64,000 nucleotides of DNA from Salvelinus alpinus (Eukaryota > Chordata > Actinopteri > Salmoniformes > Salmonidae), in the NCBI RefSeq assembly GCF_045679555.1, contig NC_092096.1, positions 17,994,612 through 18,058,611 of the forward strand, read 5' to 3'. The position numbers and the translations under genes were made by a program. Under the pieces are notes generated by a model. The model ran no database searches and was not told the DNA's origin. It saw only the letters and a list, made by a program, of their open reading frames with translations. Shown in pieces: positions 40,801-55,800 of this stretch; position 1 is the first letter of the stretch; every line of letters begins with the position of its first letter.

Positions 40801-43800
40801 TGGAGAAGTGCAACTGAAGCACGAAATGAGTCCTTTTACATTCATGATTTGGAGTGAACCCTGACTGAAGCCGAGCAGAATTTACAACAACAATAATTTG
40901 AGTCCTGTGCTAACGTGACCACACACACACAGACACACACTCACACAGGGCCAGCTTTAGCCTTTTGGGGACCCTAAGCAATGTTTTAGGGGCCTCCCTC
41001 TTGACAGCGGAGAGAAAAACATGTTTAAAAGTAAATTTCCTGTAATTCTACCCATTTTGCCATGGGGTGTAGAGAACATGTTGCTGTTTTAAAGTACGTT
41101 TTCTGTAATTCTACCCATTTTGCCATGGGGTGTAGAGAACATGTTGCTGTTTTAAAGTACGTTTTCTGTAATTCTACACATGTTGCCATGGGGTGTAGAG
41201 AACATGTTGCTGTTTTAAAGTATGATTCCTGTAATTCAATTTACCTTTATTTAGCCTTGAATAAAGACTTGGGAGTGTCTGTGTGGAACCGATAGACCAA
41301 CTTTGATTTAACCAGGCAACAACTGAAAAAGGTCAATTTCCTGAAGACGCTGTGTGTGCCTGCTTCAGCTGTAGTTTAATGGTAGTGGAAGAAGTAGCAG
41401 AAGGCTGATGTGTATTTCCAGTGAGCACCTGGAGAGATCAGGGAGGGAGGAGTTGATTCTACTCTGTGCTGTTCTCTACATTCCCCTTGGAGCTGAGTAA
41501 TGTTCTGTTGGCCGAGGGAGGAGTTGATTCTTCTCTGTGCTGTTCTCTACATTCCCCTTGGAGCTGAGTAATGTTCTGTTGGCCGAGGGAGGAGTTGATT
41601 CTTCTCTGTGCTGTTCTCTACATTCCCCTTGGAGCTGAGTAATGTTCTGTTGGCCGAGGGAGGAGTTGATTCTTCTCTGTGCTGTTCTCTACATTCCCCT
41701 TGGAGCTGAGTAATGTTCTGTTGGCCGAGGGAGGAGTTGATTCTACTCTGTGCTGTTCTCTACATTCCCCTTGGAGCTGAGTAATGTTCTGTTGGCCGAG
41801 GGAGGAGTTGATTCTTCTCTGTGCTGTTCTCTACATTCCCCTTGGAGCTGAGTAATGTTCTGTTGGCCGTTTGACCCGACGTTGTCATCCAGGACTCTAG
41901 ATTCTCCCTCTATTTTTCACCACCACAGATGCTGTTTCTCAAAGAGCATCTGCCAGACAGAGAGAGTTTGACTGAGGCAGTGGAGTTGTCCTGTTTCTCA
42001 AAGAGCATCTGCCAGACAGAGAGAGTTTGACTGAGGCAGTGGAGTTGTCCTGTTTCTCAAAGAGCATCTGCCAGACAGAGAGAGTTTGACTGAGGCAGTG
42101 GAGTTGTCCTGTTTCTCAAAGAGCATCTGCCAGACAGAGAGAGTTTGACTGAGGCAGTGGAGTTGTCCTGTTTCTCAAAGAGCATCTGCCAGACAGAGAG
42201 AGTTTGACTGAGGCAGTGGAGTTGTCCTGTTTCTCAAAGAGCATCTGCCAGACAGAGAGAGTTTGACTGAGGCAGTGGAGTTGTCCTGTTTCTCAAAGAG
42301 CGTCTGCCAGACAGAGAGAGTTTGACTGAGGCAGTGGAGTTGTCCTGTTTCTCAAAGAGCGTCTGCCAGACAGAGAGAGTTTGACTGAGGCAGTGGAGTT
42401 GTCCTGTTTCTCAAAGAGCGTCTGCCAGACAGAGAGAGTTTGACTGAGGCAGTGGAGTTGTCCTGTTTCTCAAAGAGCATCTGCCAGACAGAGAGAGTTT
42501 GACTGAGGCAGTGGAGTTGTCCTGTTTCTCAAAGAGCATCTGCCAGACAGAGAGAGTTTGACTGAGGCAGTGGAGTTGTCCTGTTTCTCAAAGAGCATCT
42601 GCCAGACAGAGAGAGTTTGACTGAGGCAGTGGAGTTGTCCTGTTTCTCAAAGAGCATCTGCCAGACAGAGTTTGACTGAGGCAGTGGAGTTGTCCTGTTT
42701 CTCAAAGAGCATCTGCCAGACAGAGAGAGTTTGACTGAGGCAGTGGAGTTGTCCTGTTTCTCAAAGAGCATCTGCCAGACAGAGAGAGTTTGACTGAGGC
42801 AGTGGAGTTGTCCTGTTTCTCAAAGAGCATCTGCCAGACAGAGAGAGTTTGACTGAGGCAGTGGAGTTGTCCTGTTTCTCAAAGAGCATCTGCCAGACAG
42901 AGAGAGTTTGACTGAGGCAGTGGAGTTGTCCTGTTTCTCAAAGAGCATCTGCCAGACAGAGAGAGTTTGACTGAGGCAGTGGAGTTGTCCTGTTTCTCAA
43001 AGAGCATCTGCCAGACAGAGAGAGTTTGACTGAGGCAGTGGAGTTGTCCTGTTTCTCAAAGAGCATCTGCCAGACAGAGAGAGTTTGACTGAGGCAGTGG
43101 AGTTGTCCTGTTTCTCAAAGAGCATCTGCCAGACAGAGAGAGTTTGACTGAGGCAGTGGAGTTGTCCTGTTTCTCAAAGAGCATCTGCCAGACAGAGAGA
43201 GTTTGACTGAGGCAGTGGAGTTGTCCTGTTTCTCAAAGAGCATCTGCCAGACAGAGAGAGTTTGACTGAGGCAGTGGAGTTGTCCTGTTTCTCAAAGAGC
43301 ATCTGCCAGACAGAGAGAGTTTGACTGAGGCAGTGGAGTTGTCCTGTTTCTCAAAGAGCATCTGCCAGACAGAGAGAGTTTGACTGAGGCAGTGGAGTTG
43401 TCCTGTTTCTCAAAGAGCATCTGCCAGACAGAGAGAGTTTGACTGAGGCAGTGGAGTTGTCCTGTTTCTCAAAGAGCATCTGCCAGACAGAGAGAGTTTG
43501 ACTGAGGCAGTGGAGTTGTCCTGTTTCTCAAAGAGCATCTGCCAGACAGAGAGAGTTTGACTGAGGCAGTGGAGTTGTCCTGTTTCTCAAAGAGCATCTG
43601 CCAGACAGAGAGAGTTTGACTGAGGCAGTGGAGTTGTCCTGTTTCTCAAAGAGCATCTGCCAGACAGAGAGAGTTTGACTGAGGCAGTGGAGTTGTCCTG
43701 TTTCTCAAAGAGCATCTGCCAGACAGAGAGCGTTTGACTGAGGCAGTGGAGTTGTCCTGTTTCTCAAAGAGCATCTGCCAGACAGAGAGAGTTTGACTGA

Positions 43801-46800
43801 GGCAGTGGAGTTGTCCTGTTTCTCAAAGAGCATCTGCCAGACAGAGAGAGTTTGACTGAGGCAGTGGAGTTGTCCTGTTTCTCACTGTGTCTACCATCCT
43901 TACACAGTAAATAAAATCAAAGTGTATTGGTTGCGTACACATAATACCTAGCAATACAAAACAATACACACAAACATCCAGAAGAAATTAATAATAGTTA
44001 GGATGAGCCATCGCTAGAATACAGTATAAAGTGGGTAAAACACTATGTAAACATTATTAAAGTGACCAGTGTTCAATGACTCTATGTACACAGGGCAGCA
44101 GTCTCTAAGGTGCAGGGTAGAGGACTGGGTGGAGGACGGCTAGTGGTGACTATTTAACAGTCTGATGGCCTGGAGGCAGCAGTCTCTAAGGTGCAGGGTA
44201 GAGGACTGGGGGGAGGACGGCTAGTGGTGACTATTTAACAGTCTGATGGCCTGGAGGCAGCAGTATCTAAGGTGCAGGGTAGAGGACTGGGTGGAGGACA
44301 GCTAGTGGTGACTATTTAACAGTCTGATGGCCTGGAGGCAGCAGTCTCTAAGGTGCAGGGTAGAGGACTGGGGGGAGGACGGCTAGTGGTGACTATTTAA
44401 CAGTCTGATGGCCTGGAGGCAGCAGTCTCTAAGGTGCAGGGTAGAGGACTGGGTGGAGGACGGCTAGTGGTGACTATTTAACAGTCTGATGGCCTGGAGG
44501 CAGCAGTCTCTAAGGTGCAGGGTAGAGGACTGGGTGGAGGACGGCTAGTGGTGACTATTTAACAGTCTGATGGCCTGGAGGCAGCAGTCTCTAAGGTGCA
44601 GGGTAGAGGACTGGGTGGAGGACAGCTAGTGGTGACTATTTAACAGTCTGATGGCCTGGAGGCAGCAGTATCTAAGGTGCAGGGTAGAGGACTGGGTGGA
44701 GGACGGCTAGTGGTGACTATTTAACAGTCTGATGGCCTGGAGGCAGCAGTCTCTAAGGTGCAGGGTAGAGGACTGGGTGGAGGACGGCTAGTGGTGACTA
44801 TTTAACAGTCTGATGGCCTGGAGACAGCAGTCTCTAAGGTGCAGGGTAGAGGACTGGGTGGAGGACGGCTAGTGGTGACTATTTAACAGTCTGATGGCCT
44901 GGAGGCAGCAGTCTCTAAGGTGCAGGGTAGAGGACTGGGTGGAGGACGGCTAGTGGTGACTATTTAACAGCCTGATGGCCTGGAGGCAGCAGTCTCTAAG
45001 GTGCAGGGTAGAGGACTGGGTGGAGGACAGCTAGTGGTGACTATTTAACAGCCTGATGGCCTGGAGGCAGCAGTCTCTAAGGTGCAGGGTAGAGGACTGG
45101 GTGGAGGACGGCTAGTGGTGACTATTTAACAGTCTGATGGCCTGGAGGCAGCAGTATCTAAGGTGCAGGGTAGAGGACTGGGTGGAGGACAGCTAGTGGT
45201 GACTATTTAACAGTCTGATGGCCTGGAGGCAGCAGTATCTAAGGTGCAGGGTAGAGGACTGGGTGGAGGACAGCTAGTGGTGACTATTTAACAGTCTGAT
45301 GGCCTGGAGGCAGCAGTCTCTAAGGTGCAGGGTAGAGGACTGGGTGGAGGACGGCTAGTGGTGACTATTTAACAGTCTGATGGCCTGGAGGTAGGAGGTT
45401 CTAAGTCTCTCGGTTCCAGCTTTGATGCACCTGTAATGTCTCCGCCTTCTAGGTGTTAGCGGGGTGAACAGGCCGTGGAGCCACGAGCCACGGCCTGTTC
45501 ACCCGGCTAACACCTGGAAGGTCAACAAGGACCTCAGCCATCCGAGCCACGGCCTGTTCACCCCGCTAACACCTAGAAGGTCAACAAGGACCTCAGCCAC
45601 CCGAGCCACGGCCTGTTCACCCCGCTAACACCTAGAAGGTCAACAAGGACCCCAGCCACGGCCTGTTCACCCCGCTAACACCTAGAAGGTCAACAAGGAC
45701 GTCAGCCATCCGAGCCACAGCCTGTTCACCCCGCTAACACCTAGAAGGTCATCAAGGACCTCGTGGCGAGGTCCTTGGTGACCTTCTAGGTGTTAGCGGG
45801 GTGAACAGGCCGTGGCTGGGGTCCTTGTTGACCTTCTAGGTGTTAGCGGGGTGAACAGGCTGTGGCTCGGGTGGCTGAGGTCCTTGGTGATCTTCTTGTC
45901 CTTCATGTGACACCGGGTGCTGTAGATGTCCTGGAGGGCAGGCAGTGTGCCCCCGGTTAATGTTTTGATCATACCGCACCACCTGCTACGGTTGTATAGT
46001 ACTGGTTCTATAGTAGAGCCGTGGTGAACTAATACCCAGTGATCTGGTATATTTAAACATGTAGCTAGTCTGGCTGGTTGTATAGTACTGGTTCTATAGT
46101 AGAGCCATGGTGAACTAATACCCAGTGATCTGGTATATTTAAACATGTAGCTAGTCTGGCTGGTTGTATAGTACTGGTTCTATAGTAGAGCCGTGGTGAA
46201 CTAATACACAGTGATCTGGTATATTTAAACATGTAGCTAGTCTGGCTGGTTGTATAGTACTGGTTCTATAGTAGAGCCATGGTGAACTAATACTCAGTGA
46301 TCTGGTATATTTAAACATGTAGCTAGTCTGGCTGGTTGTATAGTACCATGGTGAACTAATACACAGTGATCTGGTATATTTAAACATGTAGCTAGTCTGG
46401 CTGGTTGTATAGTACTGGTTCTATAGTAGAGCCATGGTGAACTAATACCCAGTGATCTGGTATATTTAAACATGTAGCTAGTCTGGCTGGTTGTATAGTA
46501 CCATGGTGAACTAATACACAGTGATCTGGTATATTTAAACATGTAGCTAGTCTGGCTGGTTGTATAGTACTGGTTCTATAGTAGAGCCATGGTGAACTAA
46601 TACACAGTGATCTGGTATATTTAAACATGTAGCTAGTCTGGCTGGTTGTATAGTACTGGTTCTATAGTAGCGCCATGGTGAACTAATACCCAGTGATCTG
46701 GTATATTTAAACATGTAGCTAGTCTGGCTGGGTGATCTGGTATATTTAAACATGTAGCTAGTCTGGCTGGTTGTATAGTACTGGTTCTATAGTAGAGCCA

Positions 46801-49800
46801 TGGTGAACTAATACACAGTGATCTGGTATATTTAAACATGTAGCTAGTCTGGCTGGTTGTATAGTACTGGTTCTATAGTAGAGCCATGGTGAACTAATAC
46901 CCAGTGATCTGGTATATTTAAACATGTAGCTAGTCTGGCTGGTTGTATAGTACCATGGTGAACTAATACCCAGTGATCTGGTATATTTAAACATGTAGCT
47001 AGTCTGGCTGGTTGTATAGTACTGGTTCTATAGTAGAGCCATGGTGAACTAATACCCAGTGATCTGGTATATTTAAACATGTAGCTAGTCTGGCTGGTTG
47101 TATAGTACTGGTTCTATAGTAGAGCCATGGTGAACTAATACACAGTGATCTGGTATATTTAAACATGTAGCTAGTCTGGCTGGTTGTATAGTACTGGTTC
47201 TATAGTAGAGCCATGGTGAACTAATACACAGTGATCTGGTATATTTAAACATGTAGCTAGTCTGGCTGGTTGTATAGTACTGGTTCTATAGTAGAGCCAT
47301 GGTGAACTAATACCCAGTGATCTGGTATATTTAAACATGTAGCTAGTCTGGCTGGTTGTATAGTACTGGTTCTATAGTAGAGCCGTGGTGAACTAATACA
47401 CAGTGATCTGGTATATTTAAACATGTAGCTAGTCTGGCTGGGTGATCTGGTATATTTAAACATGTAGCTAGTCTGGCTGGTTGTATAGTACTGGTTCTAT
47501 AGTAGAGCCATGGTGAACTAATACCCAGTGATCTGGTATATTTAAACATGTAGCTAGTCTGGCTGGTTGTATAGTACTGGTTCTATAGTAGAGCCATGGT
47601 GAACTAATACACAGTGATCTGGTATATTTAAACATGTAGCTAGTCTGGCTGGTTGTATAGTACTGGTTCTATAGTAGAGCCATGGTGAACTAATACCCAG
47701 TGATCTGGTATATTTAAACATGTAGCTAGTCTGGCTGGTTGTATAGTACTGGTTCTATAGTAGAGCCATGGTGAACTAATACCCAGTGATCTGGTATATT
47801 TAAACATGTAGCTAGCCTGGCTCAGCCACGTGCATGAATGTTGTTAGTAATGTTGTTGCATCATAGATACACTGTGACAGAGAGTATACGTCCCAAATGC
47901 CACCCTATTCCCTATATAGTGCACTACTTTTGACCACAACCATATAGTAGTGCACTACATAGGGAATATGGTGCTATTTCTGGGACACCCAGAGTCTAGA
48001 GGGGAGATGAGCAGAGCGTGGCTCCCAGTTCGACCTCCCCGGTGTTCTTGAGGCAACGGGGCAGAAAATGGAATGTCTTCTGCCTCAGCTGAATGCAACA
48101 TATCCTCCCTCCCAGTCCCTGTCATCTGCCCATCTGGACACAGCTAAACAATGAGACCAGAGCCAGTACATCCATTTTGTGCTAGTGTTGTGTTAGGATA
48201 TCATGCATGAAGAGAAGCTGAGAAGCCTCATTCAGGGACTCTCAGGCTGGATTTCAATGAGCAGGTTTGTTTGTTATAGCTAGCTAAATGACCTGCTGTT
48301 GTTATGGGGATTTAAATGAGCTGGTGTTTTGGTTATAGTTAGCTAAATGACCTGCTGTTATTATGGGGATTTCAATGAGCTTGTGTTTTGGTTATAGTTA
48401 GCTAAATGACCTGCTGTTATTATGGGGATTTCAATGAGCTGGTGTGTTTGTTATAGTTAGCTAAATGACCTGCTGTTATTATGGGGATTTAAATGAGCTG
48501 GTGTGTTGGTTATAGTTAGCTAAATGACCTGCTGTTATTATGGGGATTTCAATGAGCAGGTTTGTTTGTTATAGCTAGCTAAATGACCTGCTGTTATTAT
48601 GGGGATTTCAATGAGCAGGTTTGTTTGTTATAGCTAGCTAAATGACCTGCTGTTGTAATGGGGATTTACATGAGCAGGTTTGTTTGTTATAGCTAGCTAA
48701 ATGACCTGCTGTTGTTATGGGGATTTAAATCCAAGCTCATGGCCATATTATCTTACTTGTGAAATTATGACATTGTCTTTTTCTTTGTATAAGTAAACTG
48801 AAATTCTAATTTTCCTTGTTGAAAAGCAATGAGAAAACATGAGAATTAATTTTTTTTTTTTTTTTAGTTTACTTCTTGACTCCAACACAGATATAGGCCA
48901 AGGATGTTGGCTTGTTGTGACTGGAAACTGGTATATGGTGATTGGAAGGTTGACCCTTATTAAGGCTATGTGACCATAGAGGTCAGGGAATAGAACCAGC
49001 TGGCGTAATGAAATACTGTGGCGTGGATCAACACTCACTAGCAGGACTGTTATAGGGGGAGCGGTGTGGCGTGGAGACGTGGATCAACACTCACTAGCAG
49101 GACTATTATAGGGGGAGCGGTGTGGCGACGTGGATCAACACTCACTAGCAGGACTATTATAGGGGGAGCGGTGTGGCGACGTGGATCAACACTCACTAGC
49201 AGGACTATTATAGGGGGAGCGGTGTGGTGTGGAGACGTGGATCAACACTCACTAGCAGGACTATTATAGGGGGAGCGGTGTGGCGTGGAGACGTGGATCA
49301 ACACTCACTAGCAGGACTATTATAGGGGGAGCGGTGTGGCGTGGAGACGGATCAACACTCACTAGCAGGACTATTATAGGGGGAGCGGTGTGGCGTGGAG
49401 ACGTAGATCAACACTCACTAGCAGGACTATTATAGGGGGAGCCTCCTCTGTTTGCTCTCCCTTGTCAACATATTTTTCTAATTTCTCTCTCTCTCTCTTT
49501 TTCTCGTGTGTTGTAATTGGTTCACAGCCTGCTCCAATCCAGTTAGAGGGCTCTGTCCCTGTCTGTCTTACTGAGAAACAGGATTCCCAGGACCATTGAT
49601 CAGGTCCTCACGTGTAATTGGGTCTTTCCACTCAGCAGTTGACCCTCTTCTCCTCAGCTGGAGTCAAGACAACTGTATCAGCCGTTAAAAAGGTCTTGGT
49701 GACGAGCTAATATGACCATTTTGACAGGTTGTCCTTGCAAGGCAGAATATGTTCTCACTTGTATAAATAGTTGGATGGATTTGTGTCCTGCTGGAGGTCA

Positions 49801-52800
49801 TTTTGCCACAGCTCGCATTGATGTGCCATCATGGATGAGCTGCACTACCTGAGCCACTTGTGTGGGTTGTAGACTCCGTCTCATGCTACCACTAGAGTGA
49901 AAGCACCGCCAGCATTCAAAAGTGACCAAAACATCAGCCAGGAAGCATAGGAACTGAGAAGTGGTCTGTGGTCACCACCTGCAGAACCACTCCTTTATTG
50001 GGGGTGTCTTGCTAATTGCCTATAATTTCCACCTTTTGTCTATTCCATTTGCACAACAGCATGTGAAATTTATTGTCAATCAGTGTTGCTTCCTAAGTGG
50101 ACAGTTTGATTTCACAGAAGTGTGATTGACTTGGAGTTACATTGTGTTGTTTAAGTGTTCCCTTTATTTTTTTGAGCAGTGTATATGTTTTATTATGGTG
50201 CCAGTGAGAGCACAGGCAGCGCCATCGAGGCCATCTCCATTTTGAAGCAGTCCATTTTCTTCTTCTACTACTTCTATGATTTAGCAAACAAACTGAAAGT
50301 GTGCCCACCTAGTGTTTGCTCATGAGTATAATTCATTCGCTGATCCTCCCTGATGACCCGGATGGAATCAGGAAATCCCACCCAGACTTCTTTAATATTG
50401 TGGAAGCCCTTAATGGCCATGCCAACACGGGTTTTATCCATCTAGAGTGCTCTAACTCTAAGAAGGTACCAGAACAAAGCTTGGTTGTTATTTTGACAGA
50501 GGTACTGAACAGCACTGTACTGTGGTTCCATAGAACTTCCTTCACAGCTTGTGTGCTAGTTACCTTCAGCATGTTAGTTTGCCAGGGACATACTGCATCA
50601 TAACATAAAGACCAGTGATCTGGTCACACTGTACCAGGGACATACTGTATCATAACATAAAGATCAGGGATCTGGTCACACTGTACCAGGGACATACTGC
50701 ATCATGATAACATAAAGACCAGGGATCTGGTCACACTGTACCAGGGACATACTGTATCATGATAACATAAAGACGAGTGATCTGGTCACACTGTACCAGG
50801 GACATACTGTATCATGATAACATAAAGACCAGGGATCTGGTCACACTGTACCAGGGACATACTGTATCATGATAACATAAAGACAAGTGATCTGGTTACA
50901 CTGTACCAGGGACATACTGTATCATGATAACATAAAGACAAGTGATCTGGTTACACTGTACCAGGGACATACTGTATCATGATAACATAAAGACCAGTGA
51001 TCTGGTCACACTGTACCAGGGACATACTGTATCATGATAACATAAAGACCAGTGATCTGGTCACACTGTACCAGGGACATACTGTATCATAACATAAAGA
51101 CCAGTGGTCTGGTCACACTGTACCAGGGACATACTGTATCATAACATAAAGACCAGGGATCTGGTCCCACTGTACCAGGGACATACTGTATCATGATAAC
51201 ATAAAGATGAGTGATCTGGTCACACTGTACCAGGGACATACTGTATCATAACATAAAGACCAGGGATCTGGTCACACTGTACCAGGGACATACTGTATCA
51301 TAACATAAAGACCAGGGATCTGGTCCCACTGTACCAGGGACATACTGTATCATGATAACATAAAGACCAGTGATCTGGTCACACTGTACCAGGGACATAC
51401 TGTATCACAACATAAAGACCAGGGATCTGGTCCCACTGTACCAGGGACATACTGTATCATAACATAAAGACCAGTGATCTGGTCACACTGTACCAGGGAC
51501 ATACTGTATCATGATAACATAAAGACCAGGGATCTGGTCACACTGTACCAGGGACATACTGTATCATAACATAAAGACCAGGGATCTGGTCACACTGTAC
51601 CAGGGACATACTGTATCATAACATAAAGACCAGGGATCTGGTCACACTGTACCAGGGACATACTGTATCATAACATAAAGACCAGGGATCTGGTCCCACT
51701 GTACCAGGGACATACTGTATCATAACATAAAGACCAGTGATCTGGTCACACTGTACCAGGGACATACTGCATCATGATAACATAAAGACCAGGGATCTGG
51801 TCCCACTGTACCAGGGACATACTGTATCATAACATAAAGACCAGGGATCTGGTCACACTGTACCAGGGACATACTGCATCATAACATAAAGACCAGTGAT
51901 CTGGTCACACTGTACCAGGGACATACTGCATCATGATAACATAAAGACCAGTGATCTGGTCACACTGTACCAGGGACATACTGTATCATGATAACATAAA
52001 GACCAGTGATCTGGTCACACTGTACCAGGGACATACTGTATCATAACATAAAGACCAGTGATCTGGTCACACTGTACCAGGGACATACTGCATCATAACA
52101 TAAAGACCAGTGATCTGGTCACACTGTACCAGGGACATACTGTATCACAACATAAAGACCAGTGATCTGGTCACACTGTACCAGGGACATACTGTATCAT
52201 AACATAAAGACCAGGGATCTGGTCCCACTGTACCAGGGACATACTGTATCATGACAACATAAAGACCAGGGATCTGGTCACACTGTACCAGGGACATACT
52301 GTATCATGACAACATAAAGACCAGGGATCTGGTCACAGTTTAATTGCAGCCAGGCAAGGTTTTATTTGGCTAGTTTAGTGTTTAATCATGAGGCCTGCAG
52401 CGAAGTGTCAAGACGCATTAAGGTGCCATGAAATCTCTGCTTAGTCACGATGATGCACAACAGGAGAATCACGTTGGCTTGTTGGTTAACAGGTCTCAAG
52501 AGCCTGAGGAACAAAAAAGAATCACCTGATTAAAAAAACAACAGTTAGCAGTGAGAATTGTCTTGTAATGTGTTCACTATCACTGTTGACTGTGACATTT
52601 CCTCTAGTTTGAAAGCCCAAATAGTGAGACTTTCATGTCAGTCAGGGCCCACTTCCTTATTCCAATTCCTTCAGTGTTTTTTTAGAAGAGGCAGTGCTGG
52701 ACATAACTCCATGGCAACACTGGAGACTCATTGTTTTGTTTCTCTTCAGTGTCTCTGTAGTGAGAAGCCAGTGAGGTTGTTGAGAGAGAGGCTTAGCCCA

Positions 52801-55800
52801 GAGAGCTGTTGTAGCTCCGACCCCCACAGAGTGGAAATGACCTCTGACCTGCAGTCAGCAGGGGTCAAGGCCTTATTGTGAGCCACACTCTCTCCCACAG
52901 TTCACCATGAGTAGATCATTGTTTCAGCAGTTTAATCCTATCCAAACAGCCCAGTTTGAAAACCCTTCACCCAGGGTGCGTTCCAAATTACACCCTATTC
53001 CCTATGTAGTGCATTACTTATTACCAGGGCCCATAGGGCTCTTAGAAGTAGTGCACTATATAGGAAATAGGGTGCCATTTTGGACGCAGACTAGTGGATG
53101 AAGTCCAAGAGTAAGTGGACTTGGAGAGGGTAGCTAAGAGGGAGAGAGGGAAGAAATAACTCAAAAGACTAAACCTGGCCTTGCCAAGACAAGGTCACTG
53201 CTCAGCTAGTGTCTGGAGCACATAGAGTAGCCTGACACACACACTGTCAAGTAAGTGTGTGTGTGTGAGCGAGAGAGCCCTTACCTAGCCTCTGTCTGGC
53301 TAATCTTGTCTGTCTGCAGCCGCTGACATTCACAACTGCTTCTGGAAATGAGATGTGAATAATGAATTGCACCGTATCAAAGCCTCTTTCTACTGAGGCG
53401 CGGCGGCTCTGTTGAGGTGATCGTACAACATTGAGGTAATTGAGCTATCCTGCCCTGTATGGGTAATACACGTGTTGTTTCCCTTTTGTTGGCCTGGTCA
53501 CAAAGACATTTCTACCACACGTTTAACTCCTTGTTATTCAGACCACTATCACCCTACAGGTCTATTCATCTCTGGGATGTATTAGACTGTGTACCACTTC
53601 TCACCAGCCCTGGAGGGGTCGATAGGGACGTGTTTCCACAAGCCTGGTGGGCCAGTAGAACAGCCTCGTAGTCCCAGGTCAGGCAGCTTAAATAGGCCTG
53701 GTGTTTAGATGCAGAGCAGCATTGATCAGGGCCTGGGGCGTTTCATTAAACAGGCCTGGTGTTTAGATGCAGAGCAGCATTGATCAGGGCCTGGGGCGTT
53801 TCATTAAACAGGCCTGGTGTTTAGATGCAGAGCAGCATTGATCAGGGCCTGGGGCGTTTTATTAAACAGACCTGGTGTTTAGATACAGAGCAGCATTGAT
53901 CAGGGCCTGGGGCGTTTCATTAAACAGGCCTGGTGTTTAGATGCAGAGCAGCATTGATCAGGGCCTGGGGCGTTTCATTAAACAGGCCTGGTGTTTAGAT
54001 GCAGAGCAGCATTGATCAGGGCCTGGGGCGTTTCATTAAACAGGCCTGGTGTTTAGATGCAGAGCAGCATAGATCAGGGCCTGGGGCGTTTCATTAAACA
54101 GGCCTGGTGTTTAGATGCAGAGCAGCATTGATCAGGGCCTGGGGCGTTTCATTAAACAGGCCTGGTGTTTAGATGCAGAGCAGCATTGATCAGGGCCTGG
54201 GGCGTTTCATTAAACAGGCCTGGTGTTTAGATGCAGAGCAGCATTGATCAGGGCCTGGGGCGTTTCATTAAACAGGCCTGGTGTTTAGATGCAGAGCAGC
54301 ATTGATCAGGGCCTGGGGCGTTTTATTAAACAGACCTGGTGTTTAGATACAGAGCAGCATTGATCAGGGCCTGGGGCGTTTCATTAAACAGGCCTGGTGT
54401 TTAGATGCAGAGCAGCATTGATCAGGGCCTGGGGCGTTTCATTAAACAGGCCTGCTGTTTAGATGCAGAGCAGCATTGATCAGGGCCTGGGGCGTTTCAT
54501 TAAACAGACCTGGTGTTTAGATACAGAGCAGCATTGATCAGGGCCTGGGGCGTTTCATTAAACAGGCCTGGTGTTTAGATGCAGAGCAGCATTGATCAGG
54601 GCCTGGGGCGTTTCATTAAACAGGCCTGGTGTTTAGATGCAGAGCAGCATTGATCAGGGCCTGGGGCGTTTTATTAAACAGACCTGGTGTTTAGATGCAG
54701 AGCAGCATTGATCAGTGCCTGGGGCGTTTCATTAAACAGGCCTGGTGTTTAGATGCAGAGCAGCATTGATCAGTGCCTGGGGCGTTTCATTAAACAGGCC
54801 TGCTGTTTAGATGCAGAGCAGCATTGATCAGGGGCTTGGGCGTTTCATTAAACAGACCTGGTGTTTAGATACAGAACAGCATTGATCAGGGCCTGGGGCG
54901 TTTCATTAAACAGGCCTGGTGTTTAGATGCAGAGCAGCATTGATCAGGGCCTGGGGCGTTTCATTAAACAGACCTGGTGTTTAGATGCAGAGCAGCATTG
55001 ATCAGGGCCTGGGGCGTTTCATTAAACAGACCTGGTGTTTAGATGCAGAGCAGCATTGATCAGGGCCTGGGGCATTTCATTAAACAGGCCTGGTGTTTAG
55101 ATGCAGAGCAGCATTGATCAGGGCCTGGGGCGTTTCATTAAACCTCGACCTCACCTGACTCTGGAAACGAGCTGCTGGAGGACTGTTGACAAGGAGAGGA
55201 CACACACTCACACACACATTCTCTATCACTCAGTAACTCCAGGTATACCTCAGGGTAATTGGCACACTTCAAGGCAGCTGTGGAAGCTGCATTCTGGCCA
55301 CTCCTCCCCCTGAAGACATGCTTGATGCTAAGCCTCTTTCATATTTTCACATCTTCTAGCGTGCGCTGGTTTGTAATGATGCATGCTTGTCTGTTGGAGT
55401 CATAAAGACACATTATGTATGAGGACATGGTGATTTACTATGTTCTACCTCAGACATGATGTACTAGGACATGGTGATTTACTATGTTCTACCTCAGACA
55501 TGATGTACTAGGACATGGTGATTTACTGTGTTCTACCTCAGACATGATGTACTAGGACATGGTGATTTACTGTGTTCTACCTCAGACATGATGTACTAGG
55601 ACATGGTGATTTACTGTGTTCTACCTCAGACATGATGTACTAGGACATGGTGATTTACTGTGTTCTACCTCAGACATTATGTACTAGGACATGGTGATTT
55701 ACTGTGTTCTACCTCAGACATGATGTACTAGGACATGGTGATTTACTGTGTTCTACCTCAGACATGATGTACTAGGACATGGTGATTTACTGTGTTCTAC

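Larger units (their letters stand above)
43900..45990. mobile_element. Salmonid dispersed repeat carrying two internal expansions
   Basis: The left part (AAATCAAAGTGTATTGGTTG, AATACCTAGCAATACAAAAC) and the right part (CTCTCGGTTCCAGCTTTGAT, ATGTGACACCGGGTGCTGTA, TGTCCTGGAGGGCAGGCAGT) belong to one abundant salmonid repeat. Normally they are about 300-400 bases apart. Here the middle is the 81-bp array, and the next part is the inverted cluster at 45444-45890. Another left-end copy lies at 56070-56330. Confidence 0.8.
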
